Below, piece after piece: positions 26,901-36,640 of a stretch of DNA of 64,000 nt. The stretch's first letter is position 1. Each line of letters opens with the position of its first letter. Both the position numbers and the translations under genes were made by a program. Location: contig OZ037773.1 in the NCBI GenBank assembly GCA_964035545.1, positions 5,472,251 through 5,536,250 on the forward strand, given 5' to 3'. Below the pieces are notes generated by a model. That model saw nothing but the letters and a program-made list of their open reading frames with translations, did not search any database and was not told the origin of the DNA. The DNA is from Bugula neritina (lineage: Eukaryota > Bryozoa > Gymnolaemata > Cheilostomatida > Bugulidae).

Positions 26901-28633
26901 GAGTGAGTGAGTGAGTGAGTGAATGAATAAATGAGTAAGAAAATAAATGGCATAAAAACTGTCAAAACAAATGAAAGCAAAACATCTAAAACTGGTGCCT
27001 AGGAATGAAAAGCACATAAAGCCCTGTAGCTATATAGTTTATGGTGTGATAGTAAAAATATTTATGTATCACTCTTTTTAGGCACTTCCTCTAAAATCAA
27101 AACAAGTTTTTGCAGGCTGTGGGCTCATTAAAAACAACCTAGGTATGTGTCAAAGCCCAAAACCCTCAACTATGATGTAGTGCACTTAGCAGCCAAAACC
27201 ATGATGCTTGTTAAAATGTCTAAATAACAAAATTTCTATAAAGTAAGAACTGTAGAATATAGAAATGTAGAATTTACTGCAAACATACAAGCTTTAGAAA
27301 GTTAGAAAATAGTTTTCAATAAAAATGCTGGGTGTCTTTTCAGAATAACTGATGCTATAAACTATAAAGTATAGAACAACACATGACCTTGATTACTTTA
27401 TGCTAGGAACACTTAGCAATAACATTGAAAACATAAATCCACAATGCTTCCAATGTTATTGTCATCAAAAACCTTTAACTCAAAATTTTAAATCATCCAG
27501 CAATTCTACTAATCATTGACAACAACAGTGAGTTAATTTAAATTAAATGCTAGTGATACAAATCTTAACCATAACTAAGAGGCTGACCTAAAGTGTCATC
27601 TAACTTTATTAATTTTTAGCTGGGCTTATTCAGATAATCTTGTCCTACCTAATTTATAGAATTCTCTGAAGATTATCTTAGACTTTAGAGTCCTTAGCCC
27701 TTCCAATCTAATAAGAACTAGCAATCAAAATTTATTATCTTTATTGTGGTACATTGTGTAGCAAGCCATAAAAATTTGTCATGACTAACCGGGCAATGTC
27801 CAGGAAAACATTTAGGAGCAGTAGTGGCGAAATTGAGAAAGCATTTACAAAAGAAGAAGTTATTCAGAGGATATGTTGTAACACATAGCAGCAGTCACGT
27901 AGTTGGCTGTGTTGACCAATTTATGTGATGATCTTAGAAACAAAACATCAGTAATTGAGATATTTTATGAATCAGCTGGCAGGTAGATGGACCACAAATA
28001 ATGTATTATTTGTTTTTTACAGCATTTTCTTGTGAAAAAACACATTAACTTCCACATAATTACAATCTAAATACTACAAACAATCGGGCTGACACTTCTA
28101 TATACATTATTTAGTCTAACTAAAAACAATTTATTTAGTAAGTTATTTGAGAACAATAGACTTTTACCATTAAAATTCCTGTTGGAGGACAAAAAAAGAA
28201 ATATAGGTATTGACTCTTTCAATCACCTCGCAAATCATTTTGCACATGATCTCCAGTATTTCTAATTATAACTACAAATGCAAAGCGCCACCTGCTTATA
28301 TAACCTTAGAGATGTTGAATTCTCTGCTAGTAGAATTCTGCTCGATAAATAGTCAAAAAATGATCAGTAAAACTAAATGTTCATTATGAGAGCTCAGGTA
28401 GAAAACAAGAAATGTATGCTTTAATAAGAAAGACGAACGATAAAACTGCTTTAAATCTGAACAAACATAGTTCACTTTTTATGCGAAAGAGAAACGGGAC
28501 AGTCACAACAAAGAATACTCTTACCATGTAAGCTGTTATCTTCCACCAAAGTCGTGAGCTCAGGAGATGTCACTAGCAGTAAGGGAGGTGTCACTGTAGC
28601 TCTACGACGTTGGGCCTTACTCTTAGACACCAT
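2940..28633 (-). CDS. PLEKHG1/3-like: PLEKHG-type Rho guanine-nucleotide exchange factor, 21 coding exons
   Basis: Rho-family GEF with DH and PH domains; 1,502 residues, slightly longer than human PLEKHG1 and PLEKHG2. Exons in transcript order: 28633-28525, 23683-23499, 18369-18248, 17532-17400, 15251-15157, 14784-14668, 13002-12852, 12436-12236, 11575-11459, 11077-10953, 10395-10310, 9997-9869, 9116-8638, 8193-7927, 7572-7353, 7197-6240, 5259-5133, 4701-4539, 4170-3868, 3621-3489, 3228-2940. All introns are GT-AG and the summed length keeps frame. The DH domain spans roughly residues 160-345 and the PH domain about 365-475. Conserved strings include VGSYLHKPVQRILKYHLLLQ and FRHVYLFEKGLIICKK. 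The chosen ATG has an in-frame TAA 21 nt upstream. The family activates Rho/Rac/Cdc42 at the actin cytoskeleton. Which PLEKHG subtype is unclear. Untranslated exons were not located. Confidence 0.93.
5340..5475 (+). repeat. Diverged MITE-like repeat, family M2
   Basis: Resembles the element at 25,313-25,471 in layout and scattered identity: a GCAGTAGCAGAGAAA-type start and a GTTAAAATTTTTACCAGAGG-type middle. It lies in the intron upstream of exon 17 of the PLEKHG-type gene. Boundaries are approximate. Confidence 0.4.
9546..9796. repeat. 26-bp palindrome-rich minisatellite
   Basis: About nine to ten tandem copies of a 26-bp unit built from AGTACT, TATA and ACTAGT palindromes, inside the intron between exons 12 and 13 of the PLEKHG-type gene. 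Around 9,644-9,662 one unit is partly inverted, so the array is not strictly head-to-tail. It starts about 70 nt past the exon 12 donor on the coding strand. Confidence 0.95.
11630..11870. repeat. AT-rich degenerate tandem repeat
   Basis: Loose repeats of TATATAATACTTA- and TAAATATATAATA-type units in the intron between exons 8 and 9 of the PLEKHG-type gene. It generates a Tyr/Ile-rich open frame on the minus strand that is not a gene. Confidence 0.7.
13976..14175 (-). mobile_element. tRNA-derived SINE, family S, copy 1
   Basis: Reverse-oriented copy. It carries a pol III box A-like segment (GTGGTCTAGAGGTTATAG), a decayed box B and the family body reading GAAGAGCATCCAGTCATAAT. It sits in the PLEKHG-type gene's intron between exons 6 and 7. 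Five more copies occur in this window. Confidence 0.85.
14563..14643. repeat. 21-bp tandem repeat, about four copies
   Basis: Direct repeats of AGTCTGAGTAGAGCTGTGAT-type units; the two central copies are nearly identical. The array lies about 25 nt past the donor of exon 6 of the PLEKHG-type gene. Confidence 0.85.
15270..15780. repeat. Long AGT/TAC trinucleotide microsatellite
   Basis: About 500 bp of (AGTAGT)n on the plus strand, interrupted by AATACGTAGG and AATAGCAGT variants. It starts about 18 nt upstream of the exon 5 acceptor of the PLEKHG-type gene, so on the coding strand it forms (TAC/CTA)n just before the splice site. It creates a poly-Leu/Thr open frame of 169 codons on the minus strand that should not be annotated as a gene. 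Confidence 0.95.
19617..19680. repeat. Perfect 27-bp inverted repeat with 10-nt loop
   Basis: The left arm (19617-19643) and right arm (19654-19680) are exact reverse complements; each arm contains TTTCAGTGCAGTTATGGCA or its complement. The loop is CCAAGGCAGT. It lies in the PLEKHG-type gene's second intron. It could fold in the transcript as a long hairpin. Confidence 0.95.
20100..20282 (-). other. Unassigned GC-rich open frame, possible exon
   Basis: A 60-codon open frame with clearly higher GC and more G/C-ending codons than its surroundings; an inner segment reads AEVDLMGTLKTLSQAKG. A TTAG acceptor-like site near 20,264 and an AAAG|GTTGG donor-like site near 20,115 could bound an exon. 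It lies on the same strand as the PLEKHG-type gene, within its second intron. I do not recognise the peptide. It could be a cassette exon, a nested gene fragment or chance. Confidence 0.3.
23727..23950 (+). mobile_element. tRNA-derived SINE, family S, copy 2
   Basis: Forward copy with box A-like GTGGTCTAGGGGTTAGAGCG, box B GGGTTCGAGCC and the body GAGCATCCAGTCATAATTGC. Flanks TGAGTAACAACCACAG and TGAGTACAACCCCAG look like an imperfect target-site duplication. It lies in intron 1 of the PLEKHG-type gene, only about 45 nt from the exon 2 acceptor. Confidence 0.88.
24690..24723. repeat. Short hairpin in intron 1
   Basis: Arms AATAAACCCTGGTT and AACCAGGGATTTATT flank a 7-nt loop. Inverted repeat only; no function evident. 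Confidence 0.6.
25313..25471 (+). mobile_element. MITE-like element, family M2
   Basis: About 160 bp with imperfect inverted ends: AGGAGCAGTGGTGGAGAAAT at the left, and the reverse complement of the right end reading AGGTGCAGTAATGAAGAAAT. The interior is similar, in opposite orientation, to 31,190-31,340, and part of the left end recurs at 27,811. No coding capacity. It lies in intron 1 of the PLEKHG-type gene. Confidence 0.65.
25960..26035 (+). repeat. tRNA-like head of a second SINE family
   Basis: Contains a box A-like ATAGTGTAATGGTTAGCAT and box B-like GGTTCAATTCC with roughly tRNA spacing. The acceptor and anticodon stems pair imperfectly, so a functional tRNA is unlikely. Following sequence to about 26,175 may be the SINE body. 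Confidence 0.55.
26766..26935. repeat. GAGT tetranucleotide microsatellite
   Basis: A run of about 24 uninterrupted GAGT units (near 26,833-26,928) with degenerate GAGT/GAAT flanks. On the minus strand it reads as an LTHS peptide repeat that is not a gene. It lies in intron 1 of the PLEKHG-type gene. Confidence 0.97.
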
Positions 28634-29002
28634 GACTGAAGAGTAGCCTACTTAGTGTACATGTCCTTTAGTGAAATATGTGTTTAGTAGGTCGTGGTTC
28701 TACGCAGAACAACTCCGCAAGGTATGTCAACCTGCCAGGTATGTTTGCAGACGGCTCTAGCAATTTATCTAGTTTCGCGTCAAGTGTTTGACAGAATGAC
28801 AGGCTGTATACAATTAGATTCTAAAATATGCGTGATTTCGATAGTCAGTTGAATAGTTCGAGAGGTTTCAGCGGCTTAGCACCGACCGACGGTGGTTCAA
28901 CGATGACCAACGACACTCGACCACTTTTAGCCCTTCAAAAAATTTGGTACAAATACGATGTATTTGAATAGGAATTGGTTTGTATTGGTAGATACTGTTA
29001 AG

Positions 29003-29081
29003 CACAAGTTAGAGACGGATAGATACAGATGGCAACTGTGCTAGACACAAATTAGAAACGGATAGATACCAATAGCAACTA
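29003..29081. repeat. Imperfect direct repeat upstream of the PLEKHG-type gene
   Basis: Two copies about 42 bp apart of GAGACGGATAGATACAGATG / GAAACGGATAGATACCAATA-type sequence, followed by GCAACT. They lie some 370-450 nt upstream of the start codon, in the region where a promoter would be expected. No TATA box or other promoter element could be assigned. Confidence 0.6.
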
Positions 29082-29342
29082 CCTCACTACGACACGAGAT
29101 ATCATATGAAGTACAACCAACATTCGCAGTTGAGTGACAGAAGTGCCAAATCGTACCGAACATAAACATGACCTCTGACCTTTTGTGGCATATTCCACAT
29201 TATTTTGATAAAACTCTATTGGGGGTTTAGTAACCATGTGTGACTTCCTAGTTCTATTTGTCCTAATTACTTACAAAGCCATAGATTTCTAGGTTGAAAA
29301 TTGAATTATGAAGCATCATAGCGCACAGTGTATTGTCTAGAA

Positions 29343-31052
29343 CAGGGCTGTCCAACAGGCGGCCCGCGGGCCGGATCCGGCCCTCCAGCTATATTTGTGT
29401 GGCCCCCCAAGGTATAGCAAGTTACAAATTTTTGTTCATCAAATTTGCTAACTAGCCTGAAACAGCAGCACATATAGGATAGTTGAGAGCATCCCACTAA
29501 GAATTTCTATCAAAATGTAGTTTAAGTTCTTTTACAATATTGTTCTGTGGGTGGCATGCGTGTTGCCTACTTGTCATTGTTTAGCCTGAGATCAAACTAC
29601 AACCAAGAACAGCAAGCTAGTCATTATAGTCTGTTAGCTAGCAAGCCTGTGACTTATAGTAATGTAGACCCCTATATTATATTTTCATCTCTACGCGTTC
29701 ACTGAAGCGTGAAGTGATGCACAGTGCTTACTACTTAAAAAAAAATAATATACCATTTCCCGCGTATAAATCCACAATTTATATAAAATCTAAAAGTCAT
29801 TGCTTTTTTTTATTCAGATATCATGTTTTTCTGCTAAGATATTTTACTGGTACTAAAAAAAATCAGCTATTGAGGCAAAATTAGCCAAAAATGTGCAGTT
29901 TTTTTTCTATAACTTTGCAAAAGAATGAAAAAATTCCAAAAAAGTTGCACTGGGAAAAATAAGATTCACAACATAGTTTTTAAATTTTGATTCTAGTAGC
30001 CTACAATCAAATGAGATTGTTTTTACTGGTACTGAATTTTTACAGTTACAATGCAAACCCCAGCAAGGCAGTTGCAGCTGAAAAGTTGCCTGTAACTATC
30101 CTGCGCAGACAGGTATTTCAAAGACATTTAATCAGGACTGGCCATATAGAGAAAACACTTTTTTGAAAGTATAACTAAGATCTCATTTTTATTGATTGTA
30201 ATGTGAAAGATAAGTAGTTAAAGAATCCCTGACACACTTCACTTATGCAGTACTACAATATTATTATGTATATGTTAGTTTTTATTTACATACTGTTTTA
30301 AGGTTAGATGCCTAAACAATTTTGTTTTATAATGAATTTTGTGCGAGTATGTACTGAAATGATTTGGGATTTGTGATCGCCTTGACCTTTGACTGCTTGT
30401 TAGATGCTGCACTGCACAACATTATCACCGAGATGGTTTGAACTTTGAACTTTCAATTTTCAGTCAAATGAAATACACAAAATAAATACTACACTTCACT
30501 CACTAGTCAGCACATAGTCCAGCAACTAAGGGTTATATGTTCTGATACGAAACCAGATATTAACAGAATTGTTCAAGGCAAACAGTACTCACTGTGTACT
30601 CACAAGTGTTTCACTGATGGTTGTAAAATATAACTATACTGGTATGAGTACAGACTCTTAGCACTGGCACATCTTGCTTAAATTTGCGTATGCAATCATG
30701 AATATATACTTTGTATGTATATAATATGTATAATTTTTTATGCACAAACATAAATTCATATATAATTATTGATTATTAAAGTAATAAAAATGAAATGTTT
30801 CTTGTTTACCTATTTTAATTAAATGCATATATACACACATACACACACATAAATAATATATATCTATTTAAATATGTTATGATTTTAATAAACATGCAAA
30901 GCCTAGCCTAGCTTATAATTACAATACATATAGCCTGCAGATGTTTAATGAATCTTGAAAATTGATCTTAAAAACAGAAAAAATGTTGTGGCCCTCGGCT
31001 CAAGCTGAAACTTGCAGACTGGCCCTCGGTCTGAAAAGGTTGGACACCCCTG
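29343..31052. mobile_element. Non-autonomous hAT-type DNA transposon
   Basis: 1,710 bp bounded by a perfect 8-bp target-site duplication, GTCTAGAA (29,335-29,342 and 31,053-31,060). The left terminus reads CAGGGCTGTCCAACAGGCGG; the right terminus, reverse complemented, reads CAGGGGTGTCCAACCTTTTC. CAGGG-starting ends and 8-bp duplications are diagnostic of the hAT superfamily. Both ends carry GGCCC-rich subterminal sequence. The interior is AT-rich with no open frame long enough for a transposase, so it would depend on an enzyme supplied elsewhere. Confidence 0.88.
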
Positions 31053-31189
31053 GTCTAGAATAACATCTCATTGATTGAGATTAAGAGTCTACTAATATTG
31101 ATTTCTTAGTTATATTAAACTGTCTTCCCAGAGATAATGAAATTATAAATAGATTGAAGAGCAGTTTTTACAGTAAGTGCAGTGAAGGA

Positions 31190-31340
31190 CTTAGGTATGG
31201 CCCAGGCACCTCCCAACATAGAAATTAAAGTTTTCATGCGTTAGTATCTGCTAGTTTGAGAAAAGCCTACATTCTTTAACAAAAATGGAGCAAAAAAGTT
31301 ACGTTTTCGCAGCTATTTAAACTCTTGCCGCAAACAAAAA
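31190..31340 (-). repeat. MITE-like repeat, family M2, reverse copy
   Basis: The reverse complement carries AACGTAACTTTTTTGCTCCA and TGTAGGCTTTTCTCAA, matching the interior and right end of the element at 25,313-25,471. Boundaries are approximate. Confidence 0.5.
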
Positions 31341-34300
31341 GTTATTAAGAGTATTTGGGAGCTTAAGCTAATAAAATTTATCCACTGCTGCATTTGAATA
31401 GAAAATAATATATTAATTGCAATTTATTCAATGAACCAGATGAATTTCTGAAAGAAGTGTAGAGAAGGAAAAGTGAAAGAATTGTTTTACACAATATGAA
31501 GGTGACTCATCAATAATATGTTCTCCATAAGAGCGGCATGGTTTTAATTTAGTCCTTATTATTATTTGCAGACCTGCACTCACAGGCACTCACAACCTGT
31601 TATATAAAGCAATAAACAATAAAAATAAGAAACATAAAATAAAAATACCTAAACCATTTTGTACAAGTACACGATGCTTAAAATAGAAGTTATCTTTCCT
31701 ACAATGCCTCCTAAATATTTTGTGCTAAGATTTAATGCTATAAAAATAGCAATTTGCAGAAAAATGCAAATAAAAACCGCATAAAGTTCACAATTGAACA
31801 AAGTTTGTAATGGGAAAACTAAGCTATCACCAGAGGTTAAGTTTTTTTAATGATGCTTCATTGCTTTAAGCATTTTTCTAATTTATTATTCCTGAAATCT
31901 CTTTTGTTTTGAATTTAAAAATCAAAAATTTAATTACTGCAGATATTCAAAACATTGTGGAAATGCTTAGCCACTAGTAATAAACATAAAAACTCATGAC
32001 AATACAATTATCAATTATTATTGGCTCATTAGAAAGCTTCACATTCAAGAAATGATATTGCCTTAAAGCTAAAGCAGCAACCAACCAAAGAGTTTGGCGT
32101 TGCTTATTGGTATGGTATCATAGTAATAGGATTTTAAATTAAAAAATGGAATTGTTTGCTTCACATCTGAGAGAATACAACTCTTACTACAATTGTATCA
32201 ATTTAGTTGTAGAATATTTGTGATCAAATTTGAAATTGTAAATTATGATTATTGTTTATCATCTTTGAAAATACATAAGAAATAAGTAATTGTTATCAAA
32301 TTATGACTCTATCTTTGTATCTCAAATGAGTCATATAAAAATACAAAAAAGTAACATTATTTTTATGGTGCAAAATAAGTAGCAGTTAGGGTTTATAAAT
32401 TTAGCTATTGGACAAAATACTGCAGTAGACTCAGTTGCTATTAAACATTGTACATTAAATTTTTGGATAAACTTATAAAAGCAATTTCATAACTTTCAAT
32501 AAATGCATATGAAAAGTTTATATAGAATCTGGTTTCTACCTCCAACTACAATAACCTTACACAACGATTTGTAATGGTTTACGTACCTGACAAACCCAAT
32601 GACTTTTTGAGAGACAAGAACTTAAGAACCATTTTCTTAGTGAGAGAGCTGAGTAATGAACAAGAGTGAACTGATTTCGGCTAGGTATAAGATGACACAC
32701 GTTCTTTATTACTGATAAAGTGCGGAGTAAATTGTCCATAAAATTATACTGCTCTGTTTGGCATACCATAGAATACTATCATCCACAAATTCATTCTACT
32801 TTAAACCAATATAAGTGTCTAAGACAATGACTATATACTGAATAAGTAGAACGTTGGCAAAGACTCTGATTGAAGGTAATGGAAGGGTAGATGCTTAGAA
32901 AGTGATTGTGTAGGAACTCATGCATGGTGATAGGATAAATGACTCAAGGTAAAGACATTTATTAAGCAATCAAAACCATATACACCCATTTAACACTCTC
33001 TCTCAAATTACCCATATACAATGACTATAATTATTTAGTAATTCACATCTGATCAATATGATTACATGATGTAGAAGCTATAATAAAGTAGGCAAGACAT
33101 GTATCATAATAACATACCCTGTACTGCATGATCTATATTATAGCTAACTATCGTACGTGCTGTATCAAAGCAACTTATGTAAGTTTTACTGCAACTTTAA
33201 AAATACATACTAACCAAAACTGGTTGAAACTGAAAACTTGATTATTGAAATAGAGTATAAAATAGAAATATTTTATTACAATTCTGATAAGCTAATAAGA
33301 CAGGATAAAGATGACAACTCCAAATTATTGCGATCAACTTTTAGTGAGCTTTTGTAATTCTGTAAAACGTGAATTAGTAACCTTGACATGCATGCAGGCG
33401 ACAATAACGCAATAAAAAACTGTTTTGAGTAAATCTAGAAACAAGTATTTCGTAAATTGGTTTTCCCAATAATAATAACAAAATAATAATTATGTTTTTT
33501 TAGTAATTAATTAGTGCTTTAACTTGAATCAATGCTTGAACTCAATTGAGTCTTATAATAACCTTAAGTTCAAGTTGAATTATTTAAAATACTAGCTTAA
33601 AAATTTTACCCAACATTTTCCCATATGTCAATGAAGTTTTTAGTTTGTACTGCTACAATCTACAAAGTTCTGTGCTTGTAATTATAACTCTGAACTACAT
33701 ATAGTTTATCTTAATTATCATGTAACTTTCACATTATTTGAAAATAATATTGCATTTATTGGTGCTTACATCAATTATTTACTTTAAATTTTTATTCTCT
33801 ACCAGATTATGTTAAACTTGTTTAAATATTTACATGTAGTCATTATCTATATATCCATATCAGTCATGTCATCTGCACGCAACTTAAAAAATTTTTTATA
33901 ATGTGAGAAATTGAGACGTTGTTGTTACTATAGTTTAAAACTCTATATATGTGTAGGAAAAATCGATAATTTTATCAAGCAAAACATAAACACACAGGTA
34001 AGTAATGCTGTTAGAAAAATGAGTGGGTATACACATTTCTCTCAATAGCATACTGATACCTTGTACAGTTTTATATATTAGCTCTAGTATTGTCTATTTA
34101 CTTTTATTTGACTTGGTTAATGCCTTCCTTTTATGTAAATATTTTATTGCTTTATATAACTGCATAAACCTGAGTCAAGGTGTCTCAAGCTATCACGTTC
34201 TAAGACTGTAAATGGCATTAGCTTGACTTGAAAGAATGGATAGCTAGAGAAGCTAACAGGTTCAATAACACAAAACAATAACCCATTTTATATAACTAAT

Positions 34301-35485
34301 AATTACATTTGTTTACCTGCTAATAACCTGCTAAAGCCATTCTAAAATTCCTTGAAACTATACATTGAGTTCAGGAAACTTGGGAATATGTATTCTTGAT
34401 CAATAGCAATGTCACCTGAACTGCTACTAGTATAAGTGTTTAGAAGAAGTCAAGTGCAGCATGCTGTGATCAAAGAGGCTTTCAAATGTAATTTAGAAAC
34501 TTATATCAAACTGATTTAACTGGTTTAAATAGACTAAACAACAATCAATACAAAAGTTATTTCTTTATTTTAACTAAAATACAAAAACTATAAAAATTTA
34601 CAATCTAAAAGTGGTAACTTCCACTTGCTTGCAATCACTCATACAGCGGAACTGACAACAGCTTGAACAACAGTCATAGAGAAAGCATTGTTACTAGCTT
34701 GCCACTAGGGCAAACAATACAAACTTTTAACTTTATTAATAAATACGTTAAAGCACATTCTAGACCAAATTATTATTTGTAGCAAGAGATCAAGATCGCG
34801 CTCGCTTTCCCTCCTCTTCACCCAAAGAAGACACCTATTTATTCATACTACTTTTTCCTGTACCACTCTCATTTGACTTACTCAATCTCAGATTTAATCG
34901 TCTGAGAAAACATTAACTTTTAGTGAGCCTGAGTTGCTATTTGTTGGTTTGACATTTGGGTTCTGGGTGCAGTGCCAGTGGGGGATAACTCCTTTAAATT
35001 TGATTAATCTAGCATAGAAGTCATGGAGCTACATTTACTTATTATTCATCACACAGCTAGTGTGACTTATAAGTAGTAGTCAGTAGTTAATTCGAATATG
35101 ATGGTAAAAAGTAAATGCACTTGGAACCAAAGGGATGAAATTACTGAGTGACTGATTGAAACTGAAAATTATAATGCAAAACTTTTCATGATGCAGTGAT
35201 AGCTTTATATATTCTATGTTGGAGTTGTGTCTCTTGGTTAGGTATGTGTGGGTAGACCATGTTGATGATTGCTAACCTGGGAAAATGAACTTTTAAAACT
35301 GCTAAAACTGCTTGTAACTCCAAAATCATACAAATGTGTGAGTGAGAAATATTACTCAAAGGCGCTAACCTTAACTAGCATAGTATGACCTTGACCGACA
35401 TGCATGCGAGAACACAAGCTAGTACCATTTGACAGAAATTCTTGGGCTATAAATCTTTTCATGCAATATTGACACTGAATTGATC

Positions 35486-35640
35486 TATAAGCAGCCCCGA
35501 GTTGGTGGTGATTGAGTGCAGTAATTTGGGATCTTGAGTTGGGAGTTGGTAGTTTAGGTTGTAACTTTGAGCCTTCAATTCCAAACTTGAGAACCCCAAA
35601 CTACTGCACTCACTCACTCCCAACTTGGAGCTGCTTATAA
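35486..35640. mobile_element. MITE-like palindromic element, family M1
   Basis: About 155 bp with roughly 55-bp imperfect terminal inverted repeats. The left end reads TATAAGCAGCCCCGAGTTGG; the right end, reverse complemented, reads TATAAGCAGCTCCAAGTTGG. Both arms continue into GAGTGCAGTA and TTTGGG. No coding capacity. Related copies lie at 2,424-2,554 and about 500-560. Confidence 0.72.
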
Positions 35641-36529
35641 AACATCACGAAGCTGTTAAACGATTGTTAGTTAACACGAAACTTACATGTCACAGATATA
35701 ATATTATTATTTTTTTATCTATACTTGAATATATGCTCCTACCTTTCAACTGTTTGAGCTGATAGAATCAGAGGTGACAAGTAATCCAAGGAAGTAAGCA
35801 GAAAGTCAATGTGAATATACCGATTTGTAAGCCTATGGCAAGTACAGATGCAATAGTGTTGCTGTTTTCTACAAGATAATGAAGGCACCTTTTAGCATGG
35901 CAGAAGTGAATAGTTTGAAAACATCTAGTGTCAGTTAGTTTAGTACAAAAGGAGTGAAATATAGTATTGGCCCACAGCATAATAACATTGAAAGTATTGT
36001 TCACCTTAAACAATAACAATACAATGAAAGAGGCATGAGCTTGTGTGCTTGTATACATTATACTATTGTGAATCGCACAATGATCCTTGCACTAACATTC
36101 CTTTACATTAGGCAGACAACTCCTGATGATATTGACTTTTATTATTGTTAGAGTTTTAAATGCAAAAATTGAAACTAAAAATATCCATACTTCACATATA
36201 CTAAATGGCTTTTAAATAATATACTTAGCTGGAAAATTGTTAAAAGATGCAGGTAGTATTTACAATTTTGACACACAAATTATATTAAATCAAAACAACC
36301 GATATTAACATTCAAAAGTTTTAATTAAAGAAAGAATAGCCTGAAAGCTCAAGTATATCATTTTTATATTAGATTTCAGGCTTTATGAGACTGAGCATAA
36401 CTTATTTTACAAATAAATAACTCGAAATAGTTATTTGTACTGCAATATTTTAGCAGGTGCAGCAATAACTAACTGGTTTGTTATAAGAATAGGATCATAA
36501 CCAGAGGAATAATGCTGTTATATAATATG

Positions 36530-36640
36530 ATCCAATATTTATATAATATAATATAATATATAATCTATAATATATATTATATATTATACATTATATATAA
36601 TATAATATGATATAATATAATATACAATATTTATATAATA
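36530..36640. repeat. AT-dinucleotide-rich palindromic block
   Basis: Almost pure ATATAAT/ATATTAT sequence that is largely self-complementary. Simple sequence; no gene. Confidence 0.85.

Noticed and set aside
26790-27017. Open frame with LTHS peptide repeats on the minus strand
   Set aside because: Produced by the GAGT tetranucleotide microsatellite; no splice or conservation evidence.
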